Part shown: piece after piece, positions 1 through 8,671 of the stretch
Position numbering within the stretch: position 1 is the stretch's first letter
Layout: each line of letters starts with the position of its first letter
DNA from: Paenibacillus_F chitinolyticus_A
Lineage (GTDB): Bacteria; Bacillota; Bacilli; Paenibacillales; NBRC-103111
Length of the DNA: 64,000 nucleotides
Direction: 5' to 3'
NCBI RefSeq assembly: GCF_045038035.1
Contig: NZ_CP173427.1
Location: 1,178,001-1,242,000 of the forward strand
The notes under the pieces: model-generated
What the model was told of the DNA's origin: nothing
Database searches by the model: none
What the model saw: the letters and a program-made list of their open reading frames with translations, nothing else
Made by a program: the position numbers and the translations under genes

Positions 1-1
1 G

Positions 2-514
2 GAAGTCATCCGCCGCCGTTACGAGCGGGTGCTGAAGGAGAACCTGGCGCTGCCCGATCTGATCATCGTGGACGGCGGCAAAGGGCAGATGTCGGTCGCT
101 ATCGACGTGCTGGAGAACGAGCTTGGGCTGTTCGTACCGGTGTGCGGCCTGTCCAAGGACGTGAAGCATAAAACCGCGATGCTTCTGGCCGGCGACCCCG
201 CCGAAGTCGTTCCTATTCCGCGCGACAGCCAGGAATTTTACCTGCTTCAGCGGATCCAGGACGAAGTCCACCGCTTCGCGATTACGTTCCACCGGGAGCG
301 GCGGGCGAAGTCGATGGTCGTTTCGCAGCTCGATGCCATTCCCGGTATCGGGGAGAAACGCCGGAAGCTGCTGCTGAAGCATTTCGGGTCCGTTAAAAAA
401 ATCAAAGAGGCCGCGGTCGAAGACTTCCGGCCTCTGGGGATCGGCGAGAAACTCGCCGCACAAATATTGACCGCTCTGCGGGGAGAACAAGAACAAGAGG
501 AACCGTCCATTTGA
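2..514 (+). CDS. uvrC: UvrABC excinuclease subunit C, C-terminal part (5' end outside window)
   Basis: The reading frame is open from the first bases of the window and ends in TGA at 512-514, so only the last ~170 residues are present. UvrC makes the dual incisions in nucleotide excision repair. The segment contains the RNase H-like endonuclease part (LPDLIIVDGGKGQ, with the conserved D-GG-KGQ motif) and, near the C-terminus, the helix-hairpin-helix pair (IPGIGEKRRKLLLKHFGS and PLGIGEKLA) that binds DNA for the 5' incision. The internal ATG at 29 is not the real start, because conserved UvrC sequence extends upstream of it. The stop codon lies in the loop of the following terminator. Confidence 0.95.
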   Translation, partial: EVIRRRYERVLKENLALPDLIIVDGGKGQMSVAIDVLENELGLFVPVCGLSKDVKHKTAMLLAGDPAEVVPIPRDSQEFYLLQRIQDEVHRFAITFHRERRAKSMVVSQLDAIPGIGEKRRKLLLKHFGSVKKIKEAAVEDFRPLGIGEKLAAQILTALRGEQEQEEPSI

Positions 515-533
515 GACGGTTCCTCTATTTTTT
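496..533 (+). terminator. Intrinsic terminator of uvrC
   Basis: A perfect 12-bp stem (AGAGGAACCGTC / GACGGTTCCTCT) with a 7-nt loop is followed by TATTTTTT. The stem overlaps the last codons and stop of uvrC. No gene is seen between here and 774. Confidence 0.9.
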
Positions 534-773
534 GGGCGTTTTGTTCGGCGCAAGTCGGCGGTGATTGCACTTCCGCCCGGTTTCCGGGTCTTGCCGCAGC
601 CGCACGGTTATGCCGTTTGCGCCGTGCCGCTCCGTTAAGGTCTTCGCGGCGATGTGTCGCATGCCCGTGACATCGCACTGCCGCCGTGTCCGGGCTGCCG
701 TATCGAAGAGTCCGGGCGGTTTGCCGCCGGCAGGCGGTCCGCCGCCCCGCTCCAGACAAAAGCCGCCGGCTCT

Positions 774-2432
774 CTAGACGGTCCGCCGGTTCCGCCTGCT
801 TCCGTTCACAAATCTCAGCTTGTGAAGCCAGGATACCGCAAGGGCGACGGCGGCGGGCAGCGCCATATAGAGCAGGCCGAGCGCAGGCGTGCCGGCTGCC
901 AGTCCTTCGCCCGTGAGAAGGGACAGGCCCATAAGGATGCTGTCCATGGCCGTATGGGCGAACAGAGCGGTCAGGAACCCGTACCGCAGGAAGGCGTAGC
1001 CGAAAACGAGGCCGAGCACCGTTACCTCGATCAGCCGGGTGTACACCGGATAGATCGGGTAGGCGGTGTGTCCCGCCGCCCAGATGAGGCTGGGCAGAAG
1101 CACGGCCAGCCATTTGAACCGGAGCAGCCTGCTGAACAGGGCGATGCCGAGCAGCCGGAAGGTGGCCTCCTCGGAGATGCCCGCCGCCCAAGCCATCAGC
1201 GGGAGCAGAGCGGGCTGCAGCATGTTGCGGGGAGACGACATCGGATCGTTCACCGACCAGACGCCGAAGCCTTTCTCCGCCACCAGGAACAGTACCTGCT
1301 GGAGGCCGAGCAGGAACAGGCAGAGCAGATAACCCTGCGCCATGCTGCGGGTTACGCGCGAGCCGAAGTCGGCATCGCGCCAGCGGGGCATGACGGACTT
1401 TCCTTCGCGTCTCCACAAGGCTTCGCCCGCCGTGAAAGAGAAGTAGACGGCTGCGGCCATCAGCAGCGTCACGAAGTTGATCAGGACGATCGAGAGCATC
1501 GCTTCCTGGCCGCTGCTCGTCAGCGTACTGCCGGCTTTATATGCCGGATACATGTTGATGTTGTTCATGACGTAGATTACGGCATACACCGCCGTCAGCA
1601 GGACGCCCCGGGAAAAATCGACCGTCCTCCATTTAAGGACGGTAAAGCCGAGGGCGATCAGAGCCATCAGGCCGTTGCCCCACAAGCTGATGCGGGTCCA
1701 CATGGAGGCGGTATCCTCTTGATGCTTCAGCCAAGACGTGAAAGCGTCGGGGAGCCGGAACGATTGGATGAACGAGGAAACGGAGGAACCGTCCAGCTTC
1801 ACGCCGATCGTCAGCTTAGCGTCCCCGACAGGCTCTTTCCGCCGCTCGAACAGCAGCAGACCGGACTTGGCGGCAGGCGGGCTAATCCGCTCGAACTCCG
1901 CCTCTTCGTAGCCCTGCCTCGCTATCGCTTCCCGGGCGAGCTTCTCCGCATCGGCGGCGGACACCGCTGCCCGGTCTTCGCCGCCGATGCTTGACCAGCC
2001 GATGACGGCTTTCGTCGTCATATGGATATCGATGACCCACTTCCTGACCGAAGGGGAAGCCTCGGCGACTTCGACGCGGTAGTAATCGACAGGGACCCGG
2101 CTGGCGTAGCTCTTGTCATACAACGTTTGAAGCTTCTCTTTGGTCAGGTAACCGCTGAGTTCCTTCTCCGATTGATAGCTGACGAATGTGCCGGGAGCCC
2201 CTTCGCCCGCAGCGACGCCGGAACCGTTTACGGTATCGGCGTCCTGCCTCTGCCGCAGCCATGCGACCGCTGCCTCCGCGGCTTGTTCTTTCGTAATGGA
2301 GGCTGCCGTTTCGTAAGGATCGGAACCGGCGGGAGCGGCCCCGGTATTATAGATCAAAACTACGGCCGCATACAGAAGGAATCCGGTCAGGGCGAGCAGC
2401 AGCAGCGGTTTATCCAGACCGTATTTTTTCAT
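774..2432 (-). CDS. CPBP-family intramembrane metalloprotease
   Basis: Polytopic membrane protein of 552 residues. An N-terminal anchor (about residues 8-30) is followed by a ~200-residue extracytoplasmic region and then about eight membrane segments. The C-terminal third carries the CPBP (type II CAAX protease/bacteriocin-processing) motifs: EEATFR (E421-E422-xxx-R426), a conserved His in GHTAYP (about 455) and a second in HTAMD (about 493). In this family Glu and His act as metal or catalytic residues. The long soluble N-terminal insertion is unusual next to minimal CPBP proteins; its role is unknown. The ATG at 2432 follows a GAAGGAGC ribosome binding site. It is divergent from the potassium operon. 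The overlapping long frames on both strands are shadows. Confidence 0.85.
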   Translation of the reverse strand: MKKYGLDKPLLLLALTGFLLYAAVVLIYNTGAAPAGSDPYETAASITKEQAAEAAVAWLRQRQDADTVNGSGVAAGEGAPGTFVSYQSEKELSGYLTKEKLQTLYDKSYASRVPVDYYRVEVAEASPSVRKWVIDIHMTTKAVIGWSSIGGEDRAAVSAADAEKLAREAIARQGYEEAEFERISPPAAKSGLLLFERRKEPVGDAKLTIGVKLDGSSVSSFIQSFRLPDAFTSWLKHQEDTASMWTRISLWGNGLMALIALGFTVLKWRTVDFSRGVLLTAVYAVIYVMNNINMYPAYKAGSTLTSSGQEAMLSIVLINFVTLLMAAAVYFSFTAGEALWRREGKSVMPRWRDADFGSRVTRSMAQGYLLCLFLLGLQQVLFLVAEKGFGVWSVNDPMSSPRNMLQPALLPLMAWAAGISEEATFRLLGIALFSRLLRFKWLAVLLPSLIWAAGHTAYPIYPVYTRLIEVTVLGLVFGYAFLRYGFLTALFAHTAMDSILMGLSLLTGEGLAAGTPALGLLYMALPAAVALAVSWLHKLRFVNGSRRNRRTV

Positions 2433-2560
2433 GGTCAGCTCCTTCTCCGATCGTTTTTTTTACCGTATCACAGTTTGCGTAAGGATGCCAATTCGTGACT
2501 CCCAGTTAGCTGCAGGAAGATTGTCCGGGTTTCCCCCCGTAAAATCCGGTTAAAAGGGCT

Positions 2561-2589
2561 TTGTGCTTGTTTAATAACAGATATATAAT
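2561..2589 (+). promoter_or_regulatory. Sigma-A-type promoter of the ktr operon
   Basis: TTGTGC (2561-2566), a 17-nt spacer and a perfect TATAAT (2584-2589) lie just upstream of the c-di-AMP riboswitch. This predicts a transcript start near 2596 that includes the whole aptamer. Confidence 0.75.
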
Positions 2590-2611
2590 GCGGATGATTC
2601 AATTCTTCGCG

Positions 2612-2757
2612 CAACTTCATACGCCGAATTTCCGCAGGAAAACGGGGGAACCATACATTGGGGTGAATTTTACCGCTTGTGCCTGAATAGGGCAGGGTAA
2701 ATAGGGTGGCCTGTACATCCGAATCCGTCAGCTAACCTCGTAGGCGACAGCAGGAAC
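2612..2757 (+). promoter_or_regulatory. c-di-AMP riboswitch (ydaO/yuaA type)
   Basis: Three conserved blocks of the ydaO/yuaA aptamer occur in order: GGGGGAACC (2644-2652), TTGGGGTGAAT (2658-2668) and CCGTCAGCTAACCTCGTAGG (2725-2744). This class senses cyclic di-AMP and is known to control K+ uptake genes in Firmicutes. Here it precedes ktrB-ktrA and a cation antiporter, which fits the known biology. The identification rests on motif matching and context; the outer boundaries are approximate. Confidence 0.88.
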
Positions 2758-2795
2758 CATAACCGAAAGGGCAGTGGGTTTCCAGTGTCTTTTTT
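2746..2795 (+). terminator. Expression-platform terminator of the c-di-AMP riboswitch
   Basis: GACA...GGAACC (2746-2758) pairs with GGTTTCC-A-GTGTC (2777-2789) and is followed by six Ts, giving an intrinsic terminator just ahead of ktrB. Its 5' arm overlaps the 3' edge of the aptamer, consistent with ligand-dependent premature termination. The direction of control (c-di-AMP switching the operon off) is inferred from the family. Confidence 0.7.
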
Positions 2796-2818
2796 GTGCT
2801 TCATATAGGAGGAATTAT

Positions 2819-4162
2819 GTGTTGAAAAAGTCGAGATTTACGCCGCCGCAGATCCTTGTTCTCGGATTTGCCCTCATTATTCTCATCGGTTCCGGCCTGC
2901 TGATGCTGCCGGTCTCGTCAACGGATGGGCTGCCGCTTCCGTTCATCGACGCCCTCTTCACGGCCACCTCGGCTACCTGTGTAACAGGTCTGGTTGTGGT
3001 AGACACCGGGTCGCATTTTACGATGTTCGGGCAAATTGTCATCATTTCGCTGATTCAAATCGGCGGCCTCGGCTTCATGAGTATGGCGACGCTTTTTGCC
3101 TTCATCCTGCGCAAGAAGATATCGCTCCGCGAAAGGCTGCTGCTTCAGGAAGCCTTGAACCAGGGCAGCATGGAAGGGATTGTCCGCCTTTTCCGGAAAG
3201 TGCTGATCTACTCGCTGAGCATCGAAGGAATCGCGGCTGTCCTGTTTACAGCCCGCTGGTCGGTGGATCTCGGATTTCCGAAGGGGCTGTACTACGGCAT
3301 CTGGCACGCCGTTTCCTTTTTTAACAATGCCGGGTTTGACCTGTTCGGACCGATTACCGGCCCATTCTCTTCGCTGACCGCTTATGCCGACGATTTTATT
3401 ACCAATGTAGTGACGATGGCGCTCATCGTTCTGGGCGGGATCGGTTTTATCGTGATGTCCGATGTGATGGATTACCGGAAAACGAAGAGGCTGTCCCTTC
3501 ACTCCAAGGTGGTGCTGAGCGCCACAAGCATTCTGATCGTGACCGGGGCGCTTGTTATTTTTATCTTCGAGTATTCCAATTCGAAAACGCTGGGTTCGTT
3601 GGACTTCGGCGGCAAGATTCTCGCTTCGTTCTTTCAATCGGTCACACCGCGAACGGCGGGAGCGAACACGCTTGATCTCGCTTCTCTCCGCCAAGCCACC
3701 CAATTTTTCATGATCATCCTGATGTTTATCGGGGCTTCTCCCGGTTCTACCGGGGGCGGGATCAAGACGACTACGTTTACGATGCTGGTCGGGGCAATCG
3801 TGGCGATGGTGCGGGGCAAAGAAGATATCGTCTTCTTCCGCAACCGACTCGGCAAGGAACGCATCCTGAAGGCGATCACTCTGACGATGTTTGCACTCTT
3901 TCTTGTTATTTTCGTTACCATGCTTCTGTCTACGACGGAAGATCACGAGTTTCTTATGATTCTGTATGAAGTGACCTCGGCATTCGGGACTGTAGGACTC
4001 ACCCTGGGGCTGACCACGAAGCTTACCGCTTTCGGCAAGGTTATGATCGTCCTGACCATGTTCGCCGGACGTCTCGGGCCTTTGACATTGGCGTATGCGC
4101 TGCAGCCTAAAGCCGAGAAAGAACTGTACCGTTATCCCGAAGGAAAAATCACGATAGGTTAA
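2819..4162 (+). CDS. ktrB: Ktr/Trk-type potassium uptake channel subunit (KtrB-like)
   Basis: Integral membrane K+ translocating subunit of about 447 residues, the normal KtrB length. The four pore-loop filter segments are visible: ATSATCVTGL, FFNNAGFDLF, TPRTAGANT and TSAFGTVGLT. The STGGGIKTTT stretch belongs to the intramembrane gating loop region. The start chosen is GTG at 2819, six bases after AGGAGG (2807-2812); TTG at 2822 is the alternative, and an upstream extension to 2774 has no ribosome binding site. It is the first gene after the c-di-AMP riboswitch and lies 14 bp ahead of the regulatory subunit gene. The gene order is ktrB-ktrA, the reverse of the B. subtilis ktrAB pair as I recall it. 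Confidence 0.93.
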   Translation: MLKKSRFTPPQILVLGFALIILIGSGLLMLPVSSTDGLPLPFIDALFTATSATCVTGLVVVDTGSHFTMFGQIVIISLIQIGGLGFMSMATLFAFILRKKISLRERLLLQEALNQGSMEGIVRLFRKVLIYSLSIEGIAAVLFTARWSVDLGFPKGLYYGIWHAVSFFNNAGFDLFGPITGPFSSLTAYADDFITNVVTMALIVLGGIGFIVMSDVMDYRKTKRLSLHSKVVLSATSILIVTGALVIFIFEYSNSKTLGSLDFGGKILASFFQSVTPRTAGANTLDLASLRQATQFFMIILMFIGASPGSTGGGIKTTTFTMLVGAIVAMVRGKEDIVFFRNRLGKERILKAITLTMFALFLVIFVTMLLSTTEDHEFLMILYEVTSAFGTVGLTLGLTTKLTAFGKVMIVLTMFAGRLGPLTLAYALQPKAEKELYRYPEGKITIG

Positions 4163-4176
4163 GGAGAAACAAAACA

Positions 4177-4839
4177 ATGGCTTTCATTCAATATGCAGTT
4201 ATCGGACTCGGACGCTTCGGTTCCAGCTTGTCCCAAGAATTGACTCAGCTCGGGCACGAGGTGCTGGGCATCGACAGAGACGAAGAGAAAGTGGACGAGA
4301 TGAGCGACAAACTCACCCATACCGTAGTTGCGGACGCGACGGACGAAGAAGTTCTCCGCTCGCTCGGCGTCCGCAATTTCGACTGCGCCGTCGTGGCTAT
4401 CGGGGACAACATCCAGGCGAGTATCATGGCGGCGATTCTGCTTAAGGAGCTTGGCGTTAAAACGGTCGTCGCGAAGGCGTTGACCGATCAGCATGCCAAG
4501 GTGCTTGAGAAAATCGGCGTGGACCGGATTATCTTCCCTGAGCGGGATATGGGCGTGCGCGTGGCTCACCAGCTGGTGTCGCCCAACCTTCTCGATTACA
4601 TCGAATTGTCCAAAAACTACACGATCGCGGAGCTCGTCGTTTCCCGCCGTATTTCCGGCCTTACTCTTAAGGAACTCGATCCGAGGGCCAAGTACGGCTG
4701 CAGTATCGTCGCCATCAATAAGACGGACGACGTGATTATCGCGCCTACCGCCGAAGATGTCCTGCACGAGAAAGACGTGATGGTCGTCATCGGCACGAAA
4801 GAGCAGATCGATACGTTCGAGAGCCGCGTAATCCGCTAA
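4177..4839 (+). CDS. ktrA: Ktr system potassium uptake regulatory protein (KtrA-like, RCK)
   Basis: Cytosolic RCK protein of 220 residues. The N-terminal TrkA-N/Rossmann domain has the nucleotide-binding GLGRFG motif (about residues 9-14) with an acidic residue at the end of the second strand (GIDRDEEK). The C-terminal TrkA-C domain (about residues 140-215) is the site where KtrA/KtrC proteins bind c-di-AMP. It forms an octameric ring that gates KtrB in response to ATP/ADP. It follows ktrB by 14 bp with an AAGGAG site and is cotranscribed from the riboswitch leader. The operon could therefore respond to c-di-AMP at both the RNA and the protein level (inference). Confidence 0.93.
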   Translation: MAFIQYAVIGLGRFGSSLSQELTQLGHEVLGIDRDEEKVDEMSDKLTHTVVADATDEEVLRSLGVRNFDCAVVAIGDNIQASIMAAILLKELGVKTVVAKALTDQHAKVLEKIGVDRIIFPERDMGVRVAHQLVSPNLLDYIELSKNYTIAELVVSRRISGLTLKELDPRAKYGCSIVAINKTDDVIIAPTAEDVLHEKDVMVVIGTKEQIDTFESRVIR

Positions 4840-4862
4840 GAAGCGGGAAAGGGGCGTTGCGC

Positions 4863-6140
4863 ATGGAGAATGCTTTGACACAGCTCATTGACTATGAGCT
4901 GTATTTATTTATCCTGATTGTCGTCTTGGGCATGTTGTTTGGCAAATTGGCTGGGTGGCTCCACCTGCCCGATGTGGCTCTTTTTCTGATCGCGGGGATG
5001 ATTTTCGGACAAGCGTTTCACTGGATCGCCGAGCCGAGCAGTTCGCTGACCAACCAGATCATCTTGATCGTAGGCTCCACGCTCATTCTGTTCGACGGTG
5101 GGCGCAATATCCGGCTGAGCGGGCTGAAGCATGTCTGGATATCCGTCACGCTGCTTAGTATACCGGGCGTCATCCTTACGTGCGCGGCGGTCGCGGCCGC
5201 TTCCCACTGGTTTCTCGGCCTGCCCTGGCTGCACGCGCTTCTTCTCGGAGCTATCATCTCTTCCACCGATCCGGCTACGCTCATTCCCGTGTTCAAGCAG
5301 GTGAGAATCCGGACCAAGGTGCGCGAGACGGTGGAGAGCGAGTCGGCATTCAATGACGCTACGGGCTCCATCCTTACTTTCTCGCTGATCGCCATTCTTC
5401 TGGGAACGGAGCACGTATCCGTCGCTTCAGGCGCCTGGCAGTTTGTGAAAACCGCGCTGGGCGGGCTGGCGGTCGGCGCTATTGTCGGGTATGCGGGAGC
5501 CTTCCTGACGGCGCACGTCAAAATCGGATTGCTGCGCGATTATGCCACCATTCTGATGCTGGCGGCGGCACTCGGCTCTTACCTCGCGGGTGAGCGTCTG
5601 GGGGTCAGCGGTTTTATGGCCACGTTCACGGCCGGGCTGATCTGGGGCAATTCCGACGTCTTCAAGCTGCATATGGAGGATAAAAAGCAGGAAATGAACC
5701 ATTTCTCGGAAAATGTGACCGTGCTGATGCGCATGCTGATTTTCATTCTGCTCGGCAGCCAGGTTAACTTTCCGCTGCTGCTCAAGTATTTGTGGCCGAG
5801 CCTCGGCATTATTTTCGTATTCATGTTCATCGCCCGTCCGTTGGTCGTGCTTCTCTGTGCGCTGCCGGACCGCAAAGCGAAATGGACCTGGAGAGAGATT
5901 GTCTTCATGTTCTGGGTGAGGGAAACCGGCGTGATTCCGGCCGCGCTTTCCGGCATGGTGGCGGGGCTGGGCATCGCCCATGCGGATCTGATCGCTTCCG
6001 TTACGTTTATGGCGGTTCTGATCACCATCCTGTTCCAGGCGAGCACCACGGCCTTTGTGGCGCGTAAGCTGGGCCTTGAAGAGGACAGCGGCGGCAAAGG
6101 CCCGCATGGCGTACCGCCCGCGAAGTCCGGGCCGCAATAA
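4863..6140 (+). CDS. CPA1-family monovalent cation/proton antiporter
   Basis: 425-residue membrane protein with about 12 segments. The CPA1 (NhaP/NHE) signatures are present: SSTDPATLIPVF, carrying the ion-binding Asp, and ESESAFNDATGS, the counterpart of the ESxxND motif. It exchanges Na+ or K+ for H+. The ATG at 4863 is preferred over TTG at 4857, because the GGGAAAGGGG site is eight bases from the ATG but almost abuts the TTG. It is the third gene of the riboswitch-controlled unit, 23 bp after ktrA, so K+ uptake and a cation efflux antiporter share a leader. Substrate preference cannot be read from sequence. The last ~20 residues are a Gly/Pro-rich cytosolic tail. Confidence 0.9.
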   Translation: MENALTQLIDYELYLFILIVVLGMLFGKLAGWLHLPDVALFLIAGMIFGQAFHWIAEPSSSLTNQIILIVGSTLILFDGGRNIRLSGLKHVWISVTLLSIPGVILTCAAVAAASHWFLGLPWLHALLLGAIISSTDPATLIPVFKQVRIRTKVRETVESESAFNDATGSILTFSLIAILLGTEHVSVASGAWQFVKTALGGLAVGAIVGYAGAFLTAHVKIGLLRDYATILMLAAALGSYLAGERLGVSGFMATFTAGLIWGNSDVFKLHMEDKKQEMNHFSENVTVLMRMLIFILLGSQVNFPLLLKYLWPSLGIIFVFMFIARPLVVLLCALPDRKAKWTWREIVFMFWVRETGVIPAALSGMVAGLGIAHADLIASVTFMAVLITILFQASTTAFVARKLGLEEDSGGKGPHGVPPAKSGPQ

Positions 6141-6174
6141 TGGAAGAAGTTTTTCTGCCGGACGATGAAAAATG

Positions 6175-6208
6175 GAAACCGCCTCTGCTCTCGCAGGGGC
6201 GGTTTTTT
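6175..6208 (+). terminator. Terminator of the ktrBA-antiporter operon
   Basis: AACCGCCTCTGC pairs with GCAGGGGCGGTT (one G-U) around a 4-nt loop and is followed by a T run. It lies 35 bases after the antiporter stop. Confidence 0.85.
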
Positions 6209-6248
6209 GGCGAAGGCTCTGTTATCCTTGAGGATTGATTTTGCCCAA

Positions 6249-6277
6249 AAGAAAAACCGCCCAATTCGGCGGTTCAT
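6249..6277 (-). terminator. Terminator of the small minus-strand gene at 6274-6495
   Basis: On the minus strand, AACCGCC-GAATT-GGGCGGTT is followed by TTTCTTTT directly after the stop codon. A dedicated terminator supports the reality of that small gene. Confidence 0.8.
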
Positions 6278-6495
6278 TCTTCTTTGGCTTGTGAATGTTT
6301 CCCCTCATGATAGTCTTTCCATAATGGGTCGATGTATTTTTCCATTGTTTTTGCGACGACGTCTCTTCGGCTCTCTTCGACATTTACAGTATCATTTGAA
6401 ATATCATTTCTAATTCGTATGAGCACAAATAAAGGAGGTAATTCAGCCTCACGGAGAGCCTTAATCATGGTTTCTTCTTGTGGAGTAATATCCAT
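6274..6495 (-). CDS. Small hypothetical protein (73 aa)
   Basis: A 73-residue charged, soluble protein (starts MDITPQEETM, ends KHSQAKEE). It has no signal peptide or membrane segment and is probably mostly helical. I do not recognise a family. Support for coding comes from the dedicated downstream terminator, an AAAGGA-type site (rather far, about 13 nt) and a TATAAT hexamer upstream on the minus strand (6532-6537). Codon use is AT-richer than neighbouring genes, which may reflect low expression or recent acquisition. Confidence 0.6.
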   Translation of the reverse strand: MDITPQEETMIKALREAELPPLFVLIRIRNDISNDTVNVEESRRDVVAKTMEKYIDPLWKDYHEGKHSQAKEE

Positions 6496-6801
6496 TGCTT
6501 ATCTTTTTCCTTTCCAGAAGGTTATGCAAATATTATAAGCCCTGACACCAGTGTTAAGGTCAAACGGAAATAATCAATTCCACTATGCTGCCCGCTGCTT
6601 CAATAAAAAGGCAACAATACAGTTAACCGAGCTTTGACGAAAAAAAACCTCGCCAGGCCGTGCAGGGCCGGGAGGTTCTGTGCGTGCGGCAGTGTAGGCA
6701 CTGCCGCCTGCCCTTTGGAGCATCAGGGCTTGGCCTCGTAGCCGCCATACAGGCATAGCCGTATAAAACTGGCTCGGCAGCGGCTTCTGCCGGGGCTCGG
6801 C
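6496..6801. other. Intergenic region with a terminator and a second hairpin
   Basis: About 300 bases without a gene. It contains the putative -10 of the small minus-strand gene (6532-6537), the minus-strand terminator at 6639-6677, and a perfect 8-bp hairpin at 6686-6707 (GCGGCAGT / ACTGCCGC, loop GTAGGC) without a T tract. Confidence 0.6.
6639..6677 (-). terminator. Terminator downstream of the LysR gene
   Basis: On the minus strand, AACCTCCCGGCC and GGCCTGGCGAGGTT form an imperfect stem followed by eight Ts. It lies about 125 bases beyond the LysR stop codon. Confidence 0.8.
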
Positions 6802-7701
6802 TTACTGGCTCAAGCCCGCGAAATGCGACCTGGCCTTGCGGATGAAGTGCGCGACCGCCTCGTTTTGGTGAGTTTCCTTCACGAAAATGAGCGAGGTGGT
6901 CCGCGGCGTTTTCATAAGCTCGGGCAATTCCAGGACGCAGAGCCCGTCATGCTCGGACGAACGGTCGTGCAGGTACGACCTCGGCAGCAGCGTAGCCGCC
7001 TGGCACGTAACGACGAGACGCATGATCGCCTCGAACGAGTCGATTTCCATTTTGACGTCCGGAAAAATGAAAAAGCGGTGAAACAGCTCGTCGGTAAGCA
7101 CCCGGTACCACGTGCCTTTGGAGAAGAGGATCATCGAGAGGCCGTTCAGATCGGCGATGGATAGCTCCTCGCGGTCCAGGTAAGGATGACCCTGCGGCAG
7201 CACCAGACAGAGATGGTCGTCGAAAAGAGGCTCGCAGGCGAGTCCGGGCTGGTCGATGGAGGAGGCGACGAGTCCGATGTCGACTTTCTTCTCCTTGACC
7301 ATCATGACGATCTCGTGAGTCTTGCCGGTCAGAGCTTTCATATCCGTGGACGGATATTCCGCCAGGTACATCGTCACGAGCTCGGGGAGCGTGGTCTGCA
7401 GCGTAGTCAGACTGGCTCCGATGGTGAGGCTCATATGGCGTCCGGCGGTCTTATATTCGTACAGGGTCTGCAGGAAGCGGCGTTCGCCCTGCCTCTGCTC
7501 CAGCGCGTACTCGTATGCGATTTCGCCGGCCCGGGTTAAATCAAGGCGCTTCCCCTTGCGGGAAAAGAGCTGGACGCCGAGCTGCTCTTCCAGCTTCATG
7601 ATCTTGCGCGATAAGGCGGGCTGCGACAAATTTAGCACCTGCGACGCTTTATTCAAGCTGGCCTGTTCGACAACGACAGCAAAAACGTCGAGATGTTCCA
7701 T
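6802..7701 (-). CDS. LysR-family transcriptional regulator
   Basis: 299-residue LysR-type regulator. The N-terminal winged helix-turn-helix is clear (NKASQVLNLSQPALSRKI, about residues 15-32), followed by the linker helix and a periplasmic-binding-like effector domain (about residues 90-295). The start chosen is ATG at 7701 (MEHLDVFAVV), eight bases after GGGGAGG; the longer frame up to 7743 adds 14 residues with no ribosome binding site. It is transcribed divergently from sdhCAB. The effector is unknown, and a role in regulating sdhCAB is only suggested by position. Confidence 0.9.
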   Translation of the reverse strand: MEHLDVFAVVVEQASLNKASQVLNLSQPALSRKIMKLEEQLGVQLFSRKGKRLDLTRAGEIAYEYALEQRQGERRFLQTLYEYKTAGRHMSLTIGASLTTLQTTLPELVTMYLAEYPSTDMKALTGKTHEIVMMVKEKKVDIGLVASSIDQPGLACEPLFDDHLCLVLPQGHPYLDREELSIADLNGLSMILFSKGTWYRVLTDELFHRFFIFPDVKMEIDSFEAIMRLVVTCQAATLLPRSYLHDRSSEHDGLCVLELPELMKTPRTTSLIFVKETHQNEAVAHFIRKARSHFAGLSQ

Positions 7702-7891
7702 AATCCGTGCCTCCCCGGGGTTTAAATTCTTCTTATTATGCAAAAATATTATAATGAATATAAAAAAACAGCAATTCCATTATAAGCGATAAAGAGGTAC
7801 GATGTATATGTCACCAGTTGTTCACAAAAAATTCGGCCCATTGTCGCTAATCCGAGGCAGGAAAAAGCGATGAGTGTGCCTTTTTTGGCGG

Positions 7892-7920
7892 TTGACGGTC
7901 CCCGGACAGGGGAGTACAAT
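7892..7920 (+). promoter_or_regulatory. Promoter of sdhCAB
   Basis: TTGACG (7892-7897), a 17-nt spacer and TACAAT (7915-7920) give a near-consensus housekeeping promoter about 70 bases upstream of the sdhC start. The divergent LysR gene has a TATAAT on the other strand at 7748-7753. Confidence 0.75.
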
Positions 7921-7993
7921 GGAATTTGGTTTTGTCTGGAATTGTCGAGACGTATCGTGTCGAGGCGAAAATTTGAGGGGGGAAGCATTACTA

Positions 7994-8671
7994 ATGGGCA
8001 AGAACTCGTATTTTAACCGCAAGCTGCATTCCTTGCTTGGCGTTATTCCGGTTGGTTTCTTCTTGATCGAGCATTTGCTTACCAACTTTGAAGCAACTAA
8101 GGGACCTGAAGCGTTTGTGGATCAAATCAACTGGCTGAACAGCCTGCCGCTCGTGCTTGTGCTCGAGATCGTCGGGATCTGGATTCCGCTTCTGTACCAT
8201 GCCGTTTACGGCCTGTACGTAGCGTTTACGGCCCGCAACAACGTAAGCCGTTACGGCTATTTCCGCAACCAGATGTTTTTATGGCAGCGGATCACGGGGG
8301 TTCTTACCTTCCTGTTCGTGGCATGGCATTTCTTTGAAACGCGCTTTCAAGTGGCAATCGGCAACGTAGAGCATGAACGCTTAGGACAGACGATGCATGA
8401 CATCGTATCTCAGCCTCTTTTGCTGACCATATACGTAATCGGCGTTATCGCCGCGTCTTTCCATTTTACAAACGGCATGTGGTCGTTCCTTGTCAGCTGG
8501 GGTATCACGGTGGGTCCACGCGCCCAACGCGTGTCTTCCTATATCTGGATCGGCTTGTTCCTTGTCATGTCCGTCATGTTCATCGCATCTCTCGTAGCAT
8601 TTAAAGACCCGCAATTTCAGGAGCTTCCTGTCGTTAGCGGAATGATCGGAGGGGTGACCAGCAATGGCTAA
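7994..8671 (+). CDS. sdhC: Succinate dehydrogenase cytochrome b558 subunit
   Basis: Membrane anchor of complex II (225 residues, five predicted membrane segments) that binds heme b and passes electrons from the Fe-S subunit to menaquinone. Conserved His residues for heme ligation are seen in RKLHSLLG, FLIEHLLTNF, FVAWHFFET and AASFHFTNGM. The start is ATG at 7994 after GAGGGGGGA; the upstream extension to 7874 has no homology or ribosome binding site. The 3' end overlaps the sdhA start by 8 bp, so the two genes are translationally coupled. The single-polypeptide, di-heme anchor type is the Firmicute arrangement. Confidence 0.95.
   Translation: MGKNSYFNRKLHSLLGVIPVGFFLIEHLLTNFEATKGPEAFVDQINWLNSLPLVLVLEIVGIWIPLLYHAVYGLYVAFTARNNVSRYGYFRNQMFLWQRITGVLTFLFVAWHFFETRFQVAIGNVEHERLGQTMHDIVSQPLLLTIYVIGVIAASFHFTNGMWSFLVSWGITVGPRAQRVSSYIWIGLFLVMSVMFIASLVAFKDPQFQELPVVSGMIGGVTSNG

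Noticed and set aside
654..1994. 446-codon plus-strand frame opposite the CPBP gene
   Set aside because: GC-rich shadow without a ribosome binding site; the minus-strand CPBP protein has coherent membrane segments and catalytic motifs.
2918..4177. 419-codon minus-strand frame opposite ktrB
   Set aside because: A His/Gln/Arg-rich composition artefact; ktrB has all four pore loops on the plus strand.
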